A DNA stretch of 64,000 nt from Gammaproteobacteria bacterium. Its GTDB lineage: Bacteria; Pseudomonadota; Gammaproteobacteria; Xanthomonadales; Wenzhouxiangellaceae. Below, piece by piece: positions 18,933 through 29,000 of this stretch (position 1 is its first letter; each line of letters opens with the position of its first letter). Under the pieces are notes generated by a model. That model did not search any database. It was not told where the DNA came from and was given only the letters and a program-made list of their open reading frames with translations. Location: contig JAAAPE010000075.1 of NCBI GenBank assembly GCA_009908385.1, positions 1 to 64,000 of the forward strand, read 5' to 3'. Made by a program: the position numbers and the translations under genes.

Positions 18933-20177
18933 ATGCCTGTACCGATCCGACTTTCCAACGGCGTCCAGCTTCGAGACGCGACCATCGCCTCGTTCGCCCT
19001 TGCTTCGATCTGTGCTTCGGCGCTGGCCGGCACGCCCGAACCGGGTATGGACGACGCCAACATGGTGCCCAACGCCGGATTGCACGGAACCGCCGGAGCC
19101 ATCGAGGACGGCAGCGGGAGCGGTACCGTCAACGGCTTCGCGCCGACCGCGTGGCGGGCGTTCGCCGTGGGCAGTGCCGAAGTCGATATCGATATCGTCC
19201 CCCTGGCCGCCGACCAGCTGTATCCGGGAAGCCCGGCGACCAACGCCGTCCGTCTGGAGGTTGTGAACTTCGGGGCGGATCAGGGCCTGGATCACACCAC
19301 GCATCTGATCTCGCTCGATGTCGGCCGGTCATACCAGGCATCGGTCTGGGTGAAGAGCGCCAACGGCGACGACAGCGACCAGGACTTTCTGCTGCAGTCC
19401 CCCTTCTTCGACGAGGACCTGAACTTCACGGGCCGCGATCCGATGTTCGTGTCGTCGACCGCCGGCTCGGACTGGAGCCAGGTTGTTTCGCCGATGGCCA
19501 CGGCTCTCGACGGCGAGGCCTTCGCCCATCTGGCGATCCGCCTCGGGAGCGACGGCGGCGACGACAGCCTGCTCGTGGCATTGCCCCGAGTGACCGGTTT
19601 GCCGGTGGCCAACGTCACGCCCAATCCTGCCTTCGAGGGCAACGGCGGAACGGCCGCCGGCAACGTCGTCGGAAGCGTCCCCGACCAGTGGCGGGCCTTC
19701 GCCGTGGGCGACGGAACCCTGACCATCACGCCCTTCGATCTGGCCGCCGATGCGCTCTACCCGGGCAGCCCGGTCACCCGGGCGGTGGAGCTCGAGGTGA
19801 CGGGAAGCGCGGGACCGGCCGAGGGCTTCGACCACACGCTGGCGCTTTCTAGCCTGGCTGCCGGCTACCGGCACTGGGGCGAAATCTGGCTCCGCTCGGG
19901 CAGCGCGAGCCAGCAGGGCGTGACGATCGCCATGCCCTTGTTCGACCAGAGCGGCACCTTCCTGGGCGTTCAGCCCGGCAGCCTGTTCACCGAGGTCGGC
20001 CCGGACTGGACCTTCCTCGCCGGCCCGGCCTTTACCGCCGAACCGGGGCAGGCGCTGGCCAACATGGCCTTCCGGCTGCAGGCCGACGGCGGCGAAGACA
20101 GCATCGTGATCGCACTGCCGCGACTGGTGGGACCCGATCGGGACATCTTTGCCGACCGCTTCTCGGCGGCGCATTGA
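18933..20177 (+). CDS. Secreted protein with two internal repeats and C-terminal IFADRF tail
   Basis: Two ~190-aa repeats (AWRAFAVGSAEVDIDIVPLAADQLYPGSPATNAVRLEV / QWRAFAVGDGTLTITPFDLAADALYPGSPVTRAVELEV); ends DIFADRFSAAH. Confidence 0.75.
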   Translation: MPVPIRLSNGVQLRDATIASFALASICASALAGTPEPGMDDANMVPNAGLHGTAGAIEDGSGSGTVNGFAPTAWRAFAVGSAEVDIDIVPLAADQLYPGSPATNAVRLEVVNFGADQGLDHTTHLISLDVGRSYQASVWVKSANGDDSDQDFLLQSPFFDEDLNFTGRDPMFVSSTAGSDWSQVVSPMATALDGEAFAHLAIRLGSDGGDDSLLVALPRVTGLPVANVTPNPAFEGNGGTAAGNVVGSVPDQWRAFAVGDGTLTITPFDLAADALYPGSPVTRAVELEVTGSAGPAEGFDHTLALSSLAAGYRHWGEIWLRSGSASQQGVTIAMPLFDQSGTFLGVQPGSLFTEVGPDWTFLAGPAFTAEPGQALANMAFRLQADGGEDSIVIALPRLVGPDRDIFADRFSAAH

Positions 20178-20291
20178 GCGCCGTGTTTGCATGACCTGGG
20201 GCTGGCCGGGTGCGCTCGGCCAACCCGCGCACACCATCCGTTGGCTGGTTGCCGGTATCAGGTCGTTCGGTCGACGACTCCGCGGCGCGTG

Positions 20292-20990
20292 TCATTCCTC
20301 CTCACGACGCGATGCGCTGAACAGCTCCCTGTCGGGATCGGCACGCCAGACGAAATACGACAGGCCGACGGGAAACAGGGCGGCGAACATGATCGCTGCC
20401 AGCATGATGATCCAACTCGTATCGCCGTCGGTCAGCCAGACAGCGGCCAGGGAGACCAGGCCGGCAGCGATAAACAGGCGTGCAGCCCAGCGGTGGGTGA
20501 TGTCCCAGCTGCGGTCGGAAGACAGGGTCCAGGGGGTGCGGATGCCGGCGAACCAGTTCGGCCGTGCCTTGCTGAGGAAGTTGCCGACAATCATGATGAA
20601 CACGGCGACGAGGCTGGCGATGATCCGCGGCATGGTCGCGCTGCCCGACTCGATCAGCCCGAGCGCCGAAAACGTGATGACCCCCTGGGCAATGGCCAGC
20701 ACGACCATCGAGCCCAACCAGGCCGCCAGCCACAGCGCTGCGGACCTTTCCAGGTTACGGCCGCGGGGATCGATGTAAGGCGCCACGACGAAGATCAGCA
20801 TCAGGCCCACGGCGATCGCCGGCACTGCCAGGAACGCCTCGACGTGACCGCCGGTACGATTGACTTCGCCCTCAGCGTTCCAGTGCACGGGGATGGGCTC
20901 GCCCTCGGGGACCATCAACCAGCCCGCGATGGAGAAGCCCGCGATCACGACCAGTAACGGAATCGACAACATCAGACCCCTGCGTATCAT
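20292..20990 (-). CDS. sdpI: SdpI/DUF1648-family immunity-type membrane protein
   Basis: PVHWNAEGEVNRTGG, NFLSKARPNWFAGIRTPWTLSSDRSWDITHR; paired with an ArsR/SdpR-type regulator. Confidence 0.8.
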   Translation of the reverse strand: MIRRGLMLSIPLLVVIAGFSIAGWLMVPEGEPIPVHWNAEGEVNRTGGHVEAFLAVPAIAVGLMLIFVVAPYIDPRGRNLERSAALWLAAWLGSMVVLAIAQGVITFSALGLIESGSATMPRIIASLVAVFIMIVGNFLSKARPNWFAGIRTPWTLSSDRSWDITHRWAARLFIAAGLVSLAAVWLTDGDTSWIIMLAAIMFAALFPVGLSYFVWRADPDRELFSASRREEE

Positions 20991-21274
20991 CAGCCTTCCT
21001 CCTGTTGGTGTTCCTTGCCTGCACCCAGGATGCTCATGAGCGCGCTCATGGCTTCCTCGGCCACAGAGACATTGAGCCGGTAGCGAATCGTCGTACCCAC
21101 GCGTTCGGCCTGGATCAGTCCGGCGTCCTTCAGGGTGGCGAAGTGGCGCGACATCGTCGGCTTCGACACCGGGAACGCGTCGGCCAGCTCACCGGCGGCC
21201 ATGGGGCCGCTCCTGAGTTTTTTGAGCACTGCTCGCCGGACCGGGTGGGCGAGTGCCTGAAACGCATCCGTCAT
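20990..21274 (-). CDS. sdpR: ArsR/SdpR-family autorepressor
   Basis: ALAHPVRRAVLKKLRSGPMAAGELADAFPVSKPTMSRHFATLKDAGLIQAERVGTTIRYRLN; translationally coupled to sdpI. Confidence 0.82.
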   Translation of the reverse strand: MTDAFQALAHPVRRAVLKKLRSGPMAAGELADAFPVSKPTMSRHFATLKDAGLIQAERVGTTIRYRLNVSVAEEAMSALMSILGAGKEHQQEEG

Positions 21275-21283
21275 GGCCCTAAT

Positions 21284-21315
21284 TTAGCGCATTTGCTAAT
21301 TAGCGTCAAGGCTAA
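21284..21315. promoter_or_regulatory. Two abutting perfect TTAGC-N6-GCTAA dyads (candidate SdpR operators)
   Basis: TTAGCGCATTTGCTAA (21284..21299) directly followed by TTAGCGTCAAGGCTAA (21300..21315), 10 bp upstream of the sdpR start codon. Confidence 0.75.
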
Positions 21316-21368
21316 ATAAACGCGCTCCCCGGGGTGGAATCGGACGTTTCGCGTACCGGGAGCACCGG

Positions 21369-21647
21369 ATGAGTCTCAACCAGGTGACCCAGCCGGTCGA
21401 CGATATGGCTCGGGCAGGGGACTTCTACTGACGGCCCGGATTCCTGCAGATCGTCGATTCACCGCACGACGCCCGCTTCGAATGCCCGCAGGGAGAGACC
21501 ACTCTTTCGCTGGTGCTGGAGGAGCGGGTATTTGGCAACGGCGCGATCATCCATTTCGAGAGCGATGGCATCGACGATTGGGTGGCCGATCTGGTGGACA
21601 GGAGCTTTCAGATCGAGCAGACGCCGATCGACCTGCGCCATCTGCGG
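21369..21647 (+). pseudogene. Glyoxalase/VOC-family remnant with internal TGA stop
   Basis: MSLNQVTQPVDDMARAGDFY*RPGFLQIVDSPHDARFECPQGETTLSLVLEERVFGNGAIIHFESDGIDDWVADLVDRSFQIEQTPIDLRHLR; stop at 21429..21431. Confidence 0.7.
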
Positions 21648-21650
21648 TGC

Positions 21651-21715
21651 TTGCCCGCCTCGTTCAAGCTGGTGATCGTCTGGCGTCAGGTCAGGCCTGT
21701 CGTGCCGGCGGCGTT
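21651..21715 (-). pseudogene. SRPBCC gene fragment
   Basis: Reverse strand reads TTGLT*RQTITSLNEAG, matching TSTRLTWRQTVTALNEAG of the intact gene at 18379..18846. Confidence 0.55.
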
Positions 21716-21833
21716 TCTTCTTGGCAGCCGGACCCTTTCATACCCGATTGCCATGCAGTCCAGAGGCCTGAATCATCGGGCACGAGGAAATGGGCCGAAT
21801 CGAGCGCCATAGGGCATTTCGCAACGAGCCGGC

Positions 21834-24800
21834 ATGAATCGGCAACCTTCGGGCATTCCCGAATTCGCTCCGGGAAATCATGCTGGAGGCTGGCTATTGC
21901 TCGGAGTAGGCGCAATGCAAGTCTGGAACCTGAGTGGAGGCGAGAGCGAATCACCTGAATGGCGAATTCCGAGTGGTTCGCGCGCGGTGCTGGCCGGTTT
22001 CATGATGCTCGCCTCGGCGGTGTCCGCGCAGTCGCGGGCGGCCGACAACGAGGATCTCGAAACCCGGATCGGGGCCCTGATCGGTACGCACAATTTCGCC
22101 TTGCCGATCTCATTCGTCCCCGATCCCGCCATCGGCATTCCGGCCGGCGCCGTGACCTTCGCCACCAATCTCGCGCTCAAGGACACACGCGCGGTGTTCA
22201 TCACTCCCAACGACTGGGCGGACTGGCCGAACAGTGCCGACTCCTGCTCTTACGATTTCGAGCTTCCCCAATCGCAAGACGAATATTCCAACCTGCTGGG
22301 TTTCGTCGACCTCCAGAGCCTGTCCGGCGACTGGGGTGACCTGGACGACACCGGATCGGTCGAGGTCCACCATGCCAATACCGGGGTCAATGTCTCCGTG
22401 AACAACCCCTATGTGCTGTCCGGGCAGAGCGAAACTCAGACGGTCTCGCTACCCCCCGGGGTCCACCCCTTCGACTGGCGAGCCGATACGCAGATTTCAG
22501 ACGCTTTCGACATCATCATTCCGGCCGCGTTGCTGACCTACAACTCGATCAAGTACGGCGGTTCATTCGCCAACCAGAGCGCGTCCGCCGCGCAGCAGCT
22601 CACCATGAAAAAGGCTGCCGAGGAAACCCTGAAGAACATCGCGCTCACGACGGGACTCGTCGCGGCATCGCAGTTCTTCGACACGCGAACATCGGTCACC
22701 CATACGCGTGACCAGCAGGTCACGATCTACAAGGCACTCGCGCCCGAGATTGCCACAACCCAGTCGAGCGTCGTGATGGAGGCCACGGACTTCGGCGGCG
22801 TTCGCTACGAGCGTGTCGCCGAGACGCTGGCCCAGACGATCGATGCTTCCGACCCTTGCGGCCTGCCGTTCTCACTCGGCAACGACGCGCCCCTGCTTCT
22901 GGGTGTGGGGACGAACGAGATCACCTGGACGGTCTCCGACAACGGGCCGCTGCCGGGCGGTGGTGGTAACAGCAATTCGCTCGTTCAGCAGGTCGTGGTC
23001 GAGGATACACAGGCGCCCATCCTCGTGGCACCGCCCAGCCGCGTGATCGAGGTGCCGGCCACTCATCCGGGACTGGACGCCGACACCATCATGCTCGGCA
23101 CGCCTCGCGTAGTGGACCTGGCCGATCCAGCCCCGTTGATCGAAAACGACGGTCCGGCGTTCTATCCGATCGACTCGCGCTCGCCGATCATCTGGACGGC
23201 CACCGACCAGTCGGATAACGCCAGCCAGGCCGACCAGCTCATCACGATCAAGGCGGCCGGCAGCAACACCGCGCCGATGGTCAACGACGTAACGGCCGAT
23301 ACCTTGACTTCCCAGCCGGTGGATATCGTGCTGACCGGGGAGGACGCGGATTTCCTGGACGGCCGCTTCGACCCGCTGTCGTTCCGGATCAGCCAGCGGC
23401 CGGCCAACGGCGAGTTCGTGGCGCCCCTGTACCCGTTCTTCATCGAAGACTACCGGACGAGCCCGGGTGGACCATACGGTCAGCCGTTCCTCGATGCCAG
23501 CAACCCCAAACAGTGGCTATACCAGAACGTGTGCCAGGTGCTGGGCGGGCCGGATAACGACAAGATTCCACTCGACTGGGTCCACCGCCCGCTGTTCGTC
23601 CATGTCACCGACGGCGGCATCTACGTAATGGTCGACTACTATTTTCGCTGCGGTCCGAGCAGCGTCAGCCAGAACAAGCGACTGTCTTTCTGGGACGCCA
23701 ACGGAGCTTTCATCGACCAGGTCGACTACAGCGGCAGCAACAACACCTTCGTCGTCGACCAGGACAGCTTTCTCTACACGCTCCGGCGAAACGGCGGTGG
23801 GACCAGCACCTCGCTGCTCATCGCCCAGAGCGACGACAGCGTTGATCCGCAAGAGTCGGTGACTGGCGGCGACAGCTGGCGGATCACTGCCTCGTCGGCG
23901 AGCAATCCGGACCTGGGCCTGTCCGATCCGGTCCAGGCGGCGAATCTGTCCTACGGCCGGGTGGACACCCGAGAAGGTCTGCTCTACGTCACCGATCGGC
24001 GTCGCGTTTTCGTATTCGACGTACTCGCGGATCTCAGCGACGGCGTGCCCTACGACAACAACGATATGAACGACCAGTATCGCGGCGCTCTGAACGGCGG
24101 CGATCAGTTCCTGTGCACCAGCGGTAGCTGGGGTAACGACTGGACGGGCTTTGCCATGGATGTCGATCCAGACGGCAATCTCTACATTGCCGACTCCTGC
24201 GCCGACCGCATCCACAAGTTCAGCACCAGTACGCGAAACGATCAGGGCGAGGTGGTTCTGGGCGACTACATCGGCTGGCTGGGCCGTTGCGAGACGAGTA
24301 CGAATAACGCCTGCGACGAGGCGCGTCAGATCAGCAAAGGCTATAGCTGTACTGATGCGACATGCAGTGTTGGCGCTGGCGGCTTCGCCGGTAGCGAAAA
24401 CGGCCAGTTCTCCGAGCTCGAGTTTATCGCCCTGGATCCGAACGGCGTGCTGTATTCCACCGACGAAGGTGACCCGGACACGGGTGGACGCGTCCAGCGC
24501 TTCGGCACCGACGGCAGCTTCGGTGGTGTGGCCCGCTCGACCGGCACCGGTATCAATCAGGGCGACCAGCCCGGCTTCGTGCTGGGCAACCTGGGTACTG
24601 TACGCGCGGTTTCGGTCAACTCCACGCAGTTCTTCGTGGTCGACCAGGAAGAATCCTTCGTGCACGTCTTCGAGACGTCGCCGCTCAAGGACATCACCGA
24701 CGACTCGGTAACCGTGACCTACGTATCCGAGTTCGACTTCCACAGCGATGTCGACAGCTTCGAGTTCATCGCCAGCGACGGTCTGGCCGACAGCAACGTC

Positions 24801-25934
24801 GGGACGGCCTTCATCGAGGTCGAGCGCAACTTTCGCGCGCCCGAGGCGAACGACCAGTCTGTCGTCACGACGGAAGATGAATCCATCGATATCACGCTCA
24901 CCGCAGACGATCTGGACGGGATCGTGGGCTTCGACTTCAACGGACTGGACGTGCTGAGTTACCAGGTTATCGACCTGCCGTCACACGGACAGCTGCTTCC
25001 AATCGACAGCGACAACGCCACGCTGACGTTGCGCTACACGCCGGCCGCGGACTATGTTGGCATCGATACGTTCACATTCGTGGCCAATGACGGCGTGGAT
25101 GATTCGGAGCCGGCTGAAGTGATGATCGAAATGACCTACGTCGACGATCCGCCGCGTGTGACGGATCTGTCCGTTCCCCCGCGAATCGGGCTGGGCTTTC
25201 CCGTTACGATTACCGCCTTGTTCGAGGACGACGGTGCCGTCGACTACACGACCACGCTGCTGGCCGGCGACGGCAGCCCGCCGCAAGACGAAGGGGAGAT
25301 CATCGAAGAGGACGACCAGCCGAGGCTCGACGGCATCGTGCTGGTGGCGCCGCCACTGGGGCGGGGCGAGGGCAGGGCGGTGGCCCAACATGTCTACACC
25401 GGCGCTGGTCCCTGGCAGCTGGAATATTGCCTGGCCGACCAGCTTGCCCGCGAGGACTGCCGGACGATGACCGTCGAGCCTGAGGCACTGGTCAGCCTGG
25501 AGCTCGCCCTGCCCGGCGATCACGGCGAGTTGCCGCCGGCTCCGGTAGACGCCGGGGATACCTTTTCGATCGACGTGGTCGTGGGCAACCTCGAACCCTC
25601 CGGATCGGCGGGGCTCGTGGCCCAGTCGATCGTCATGGAGGGTGCGATCGGCGGCGCCAGCGTGATCTTTGCCGGCGCCTCGGAAGGAGAATGCCAGGTC
25701 AATCCCGACGGCCGGGGCATGACCTGCGATTTCGGAGATTTCGCCGTTGGGGAGGCGCGGACCATCACTCTCCACTTTGAATCCGACGCTTCGATTCTCG
25801 ATCCGGATGTCGTCACGATCGAACTGAGCTTCACCACGGACACGCCGGCGGTCAACGAAATCATGAACGTCAGCGCCGTACGATTCATCGAATCGACCCG
25901 GGCGATCTTCCGCGACAGCTTCGGTTCCGATTAG
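21834..25934 (+). CDS. Large secreted protein with HYR-like, NHL/beta-propeller-like and cadherin/tandem-95-like regions; IFRDSF tail (paralogue of 30098..35566)
   Basis: ITWTVSDNGP, DPDGNLYIADSCADRIHKF, TEDESIDITLTADDLDG ... LRYTPAADYVGIDTFTFVANDG; ends AIFRDSFGSD. Exact start uncertain. Confidence 0.8.
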   Translation: MNRQPSGIPEFAPGNHAGGWLLLGVGAMQVWNLSGGESESPEWRIPSGSRAVLAGFMMLASAVSAQSRAADNEDLETRIGALIGTHNFALPISFVPDPAIGIPAGAVTFATNLALKDTRAVFITPNDWADWPNSADSCSYDFELPQSQDEYSNLLGFVDLQSLSGDWGDLDDTGSVEVHHANTGVNVSVNNPYVLSGQSETQTVSLPPGVHPFDWRADTQISDAFDIIIPAALLTYNSIKYGGSFANQSASAAQQLTMKKAAEETLKNIALTTGLVAASQFFDTRTSVTHTRDQQVTIYKALAPEIATTQSSVVMEATDFGGVRYERVAETLAQTIDASDPCGLPFSLGNDAPLLLGVGTNEITWTVSDNGPLPGGGGNSNSLVQQVVVEDTQAPILVAPPSRVIEVPATHPGLDADTIMLGTPRVVDLADPAPLIENDGPAFYPIDSRSPIIWTATDQSDNASQADQLITIKAAGSNTAPMVNDVTADTLTSQPVDIVLTGEDADFLDGRFDPLSFRISQRPANGEFVAPLYPFFIEDYRTSPGGPYGQPFLDASNPKQWLYQNVCQVLGGPDNDKIPLDWVHRPLFVHVTDGGIYVMVDYYFRCGPSSVSQNKRLSFWDANGAFIDQVDYSGSNNTFVVDQDSFLYTLRRNGGGTSTSLLIAQSDDSVDPQESVTGGDSWRITASSASNPDLGLSDPVQAANLSYGRVDTREGLLYVTDRRRVFVFDVLADLSDGVPYDNNDMNDQYRGALNGGDQFLCTSGSWGNDWTGFAMDVDPDGNLYIADSCADRIHKFSTSTRNDQGEVVLGDYIGWLGRCETSTNNACDEARQISKGYSCTDATCSVGAGGFAGSENGQFSELEFIALDPNGVLYSTDEGDPDTGGRVQRFGTDGSFGGVARSTGTGINQGDQPGFVLGNLGTVRAVSVNSTQFFVVDQEESFVHVFETSPLKDITDDSVTVTYVSEFDFHSDVDSFEFIASDGLADSNVGTAFIEVERNFRAPEANDQSVVTTEDESIDITLTADDLDGIVGFDFNGLDVLSYQVIDLPSHGQLLPIDSDNATLTLRYTPAADYVGIDTFTFVANDGVDDSEPAEVMIEMTYVDDPPRVTDLSVPPRIGLGFPVTITALFEDDGAVDYTTTLLAGDGSPPQDEGEIIEEDDQPRLDGIVLVAPPLGRGEGRAVAQHVYTGAGPWQLEYCLADQLAREDCRTMTVEPEALVSLELALPGDHGELPPAPVDAGDTFSIDVVVGNLEPSGSAGLVAQSIVMEGAIGGASVIFAGASEGECQVNPDGRGMTCDFGDFAVGEARTITLHFESDASILDPDVVTIELSFTTDTPAVNEIMNVSAVRFIESTRAIFRDSFGSD

Positions 25935-26019
25935 CCCGGTCTTACACATCACCCGGCGCGGATCTCGCCCCCCGGTGGAATGCATCGGGGGCAGCAAGCG
26001 CGGGGGTATACTGCTTGCC

Positions 26020-26051
26020 GGTCATGTGGTCATGCGGTCATGCGGTCATGC
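26020..26051 (+). repeat. Four tandem copies of an 8-bp repeat (GGTCATGT then 3x GGTCATGC)
   Basis: GGTCATGTGGTCATGCGGTCATGCGGTCATGC at the 5' end of the HTCS regulator gene. Confidence 0.9.
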
Positions 26052-29000
26052 GTTTGCTTGAGGAGTCGCGATCTGATCGGCGCGTTGCTGCTGCTGACCT
26101 CGGGCTATGCCCTGGCCCTCGAGCCCCCGCCCGGCAAGCCGCCGGTGCGCAATTACACCATGGCCGAGTACGGCGGGCATCTGACCAATTGGGTGATACG
26201 GCAGGGACCAGACCAGCGCATCTATGTCGGCGGCGGGGACGGCCTGGTGATCTTCGACGGTGCCAGCTGGCAATCCATCCGTTCGCGCCACCGCAATCGC
26301 ATCCGCGTCATGGAAATCGACGAGACCGGCCGCATCTGGGTCGGCTCTCCGGACGAGTTCGGCTATTTCGAGGCCGGCGAGGACGGCGGCCCGGTCTATC
26401 ACTCGCTGAGTGACCGCCTGCCCGAGGGTCAGCGCAACTTCGGTTCCGTCCGCGGTCTGCAGTTGATCGGTGACTCGGTCTACTTCCACGCGCTTCGGCA
26501 TCTGTTCCTGTGGCGCGACGGACAACTGTCGGTCGTGCAGGCTACCGACAGCGTGTTTCGGATTGCCCTCCAACACCGGAGCCGTTTCCTGGTCGTCGTG
26601 GGCGATCGGTTCCACGATTACACCGACTTTCCCAGGTCCGGCGAACGACCCGCACCCGAGCCGGGCTGGCGCATGCCCGAGGGTCCGCGCCTGAGCTTTG
26701 TCACCTCCTGGACGGACGGTCGCATCCTGATGGGCAGCGTCGACGACGGCCTGTTCTGGCTTTCCGATGAGGATCCCGAGGCCCTCGAGACCGGGTTCGA
26801 TTTTTCGGGCGCCTGGCCGTATCGGGCCATGCCGGCACCCGACGGCGGCATGCTTGTCGCGAGCCAGCAGGCGGGGCTGTTCCGCATCGGTCAGGATGGC
26901 AAGCTCATCGAGCAGGTGACCCATCGCAACGGGCTGACGGTCAACGGCATCTACGATCTGACTCTCGATCACGAGCAAGGTGTCTGGCTGGCCCAGGGCG
27001 GGGCGATTGCCCGGCTCGACCTCTTCGGTGGGCGGCGTGTCTACGACGCGGATTTCGGCTTGTCGACGACCAACGCGCTGGTGGCTTTCGAGGGCCGATG
27101 GCTTGTGGGCGGCGACGCCGGCCTGAGCGTGCTGCGGGCCGACGGCAGCGATGCGAGTCGGCTAGAGACCATCGATGCGCCCATTCTAGAGGTGTTCCAG
27201 ATCCTCCCCGATGGAGACGGCCTGCTGGTCGCCGGCTCGGAGGGCGTGCATCGCATGGTGCCGGATTTCGAGACGATGAGCCTGAGCGAGCACGACCTTC
27301 TGATTTCCGATACCTACAGTTACGGTCTGGTGCGTTCTCGCCTGCGCGACGCCGTCTACGCCGAGCTGGAGTCCGGGCTCGGTGTATTGCTGAAAACAGA
27401 AGACGGCTGGCGCGCCATCGAACGCGTCGAGGGGGTTGCGCACCGTGCCCATACCGTGGCCGAGGATGTCCGGGGCCGGGTGTGGGTCGGCACGGTGGTG
27501 GGACGCTACTACCGCCTGGCGTGGCAGGGTAATGCGCTGATCCTCGAGGACGTTCTCGACGCCGACGATGGCGTGCCGGAAGGCTACGCCTGGGCGTTCA
27601 ACCTGGGCGAGCGGATGGTGCTCGGGACGAGCGAGGGCGGGTTCCGCCCGGTCGAGCCCGGGGCCGGTCGGATCGAGCCCGAGCCAGACTTCGGCAACGA
27701 CGCGCTCGGCGAGCCGCGCGGGGTGTACCGGATTTTCGGCGCGCCCGATGGCGAGGTCGTGGCCGGCATCGGTCCCGGCGGCGCGCTCTGGCGCGGCCGG
27801 CTGACGGACGACGGCGGCTTTGACTGGTACGGCCGCTGGCTGACGGACCTGGCACCGGCGGTCAACTGGTTCATTGGCGAGCGCGGCGACCATCTCTGGA
27901 TCGGCCGCCATCCGGGTCTGCTGCGGCTGGACTGGCCGCCGACCGCCACCGAAGCCGAACCCAGCCGACTGCAGGTCGTTCGGGCCGGATTCCCCGACAG
28001 TGGGCGTTGGCTGATCGCGGGTCCCGGTTCCGGCGGACTGACCGAGTCGCTGGGGCCGAAGTCGGGTTCGCTTCGCTTTGAATATGCGCTCGGCAGCTAT
28101 CGGGCGCCCGATCTTACCGAGTACCGGGTCCGCCTCGACGGCCTGGAAGACGGCTGGTCGCGCTGGAGCGACGAGACCCGCCGGGACTACACCAACCTGC
28201 CGGGCGGTGATTACGCGTTCCGGGTGCAGGCGCGCAACGCTGCGGGTTCCGTTTCCGAGTCGGAGCCGCTGACCTTCAGCGTGCGCTCGCCCTGGTACCT
28301 GACACCCCTGGCCTGGGCGGGGTACGTCGCGATCGGACTGCTCTTGCTGATGCTGGCTGCACGCTATGGTCAGCGTGCGCGGGAGCGTCGCTTGCTGCTC
28401 CGGCAGAAGGAATTGTCCGAAGAAGTCGCCAGTCGCACCGCCGAGGTGCGCGCCCAGGCCCGCGAAATCCGTCGTGAGAGCGATGCCCGGGCGCGGTTTT
28501 TTGCCAACGTCTCGCACGAGCTGCGCACACCGCTGACGCTGACCCGCGCCCCGCTGCAGGAACTGGCGCAGCACGCCGGCGGGCAGCTGGACGACGCTTC
28601 GAAGCAGTACCTGGATGTCGCCTTGCGCAACAGCGAGGCGATGCAGTCGCTGATCGGGCAGATCCTGGACCTGCAGCGCCTGGAAGCCGGGCGCATGCCG
28701 CTGCGACTGGTCCGGGTCGACCTGGCAGGTATCGTGCGCGGCGTCGTCGATCGATTCGCGCTTCAGGCGAAGCTGCGCGGTGTCGAACTGATCACCGAGG
28801 GTATCGAGCAAGCGCTCGTGATGGCCTGCGACCAGGCGCACGTGGACACCATGCTCGCCAACCTGCTGTCGAACGCGCTGAAATTCACGCCCGACGGCGG
28901 GCAGATCGTGATTCGCCTCGACGCCGGCCCCGATCGGATCGAACTGTCGGTGCGCGATAGCGGTCCCGGTGTGGATCCCCGCGATCGCCAGGCCATCTTC

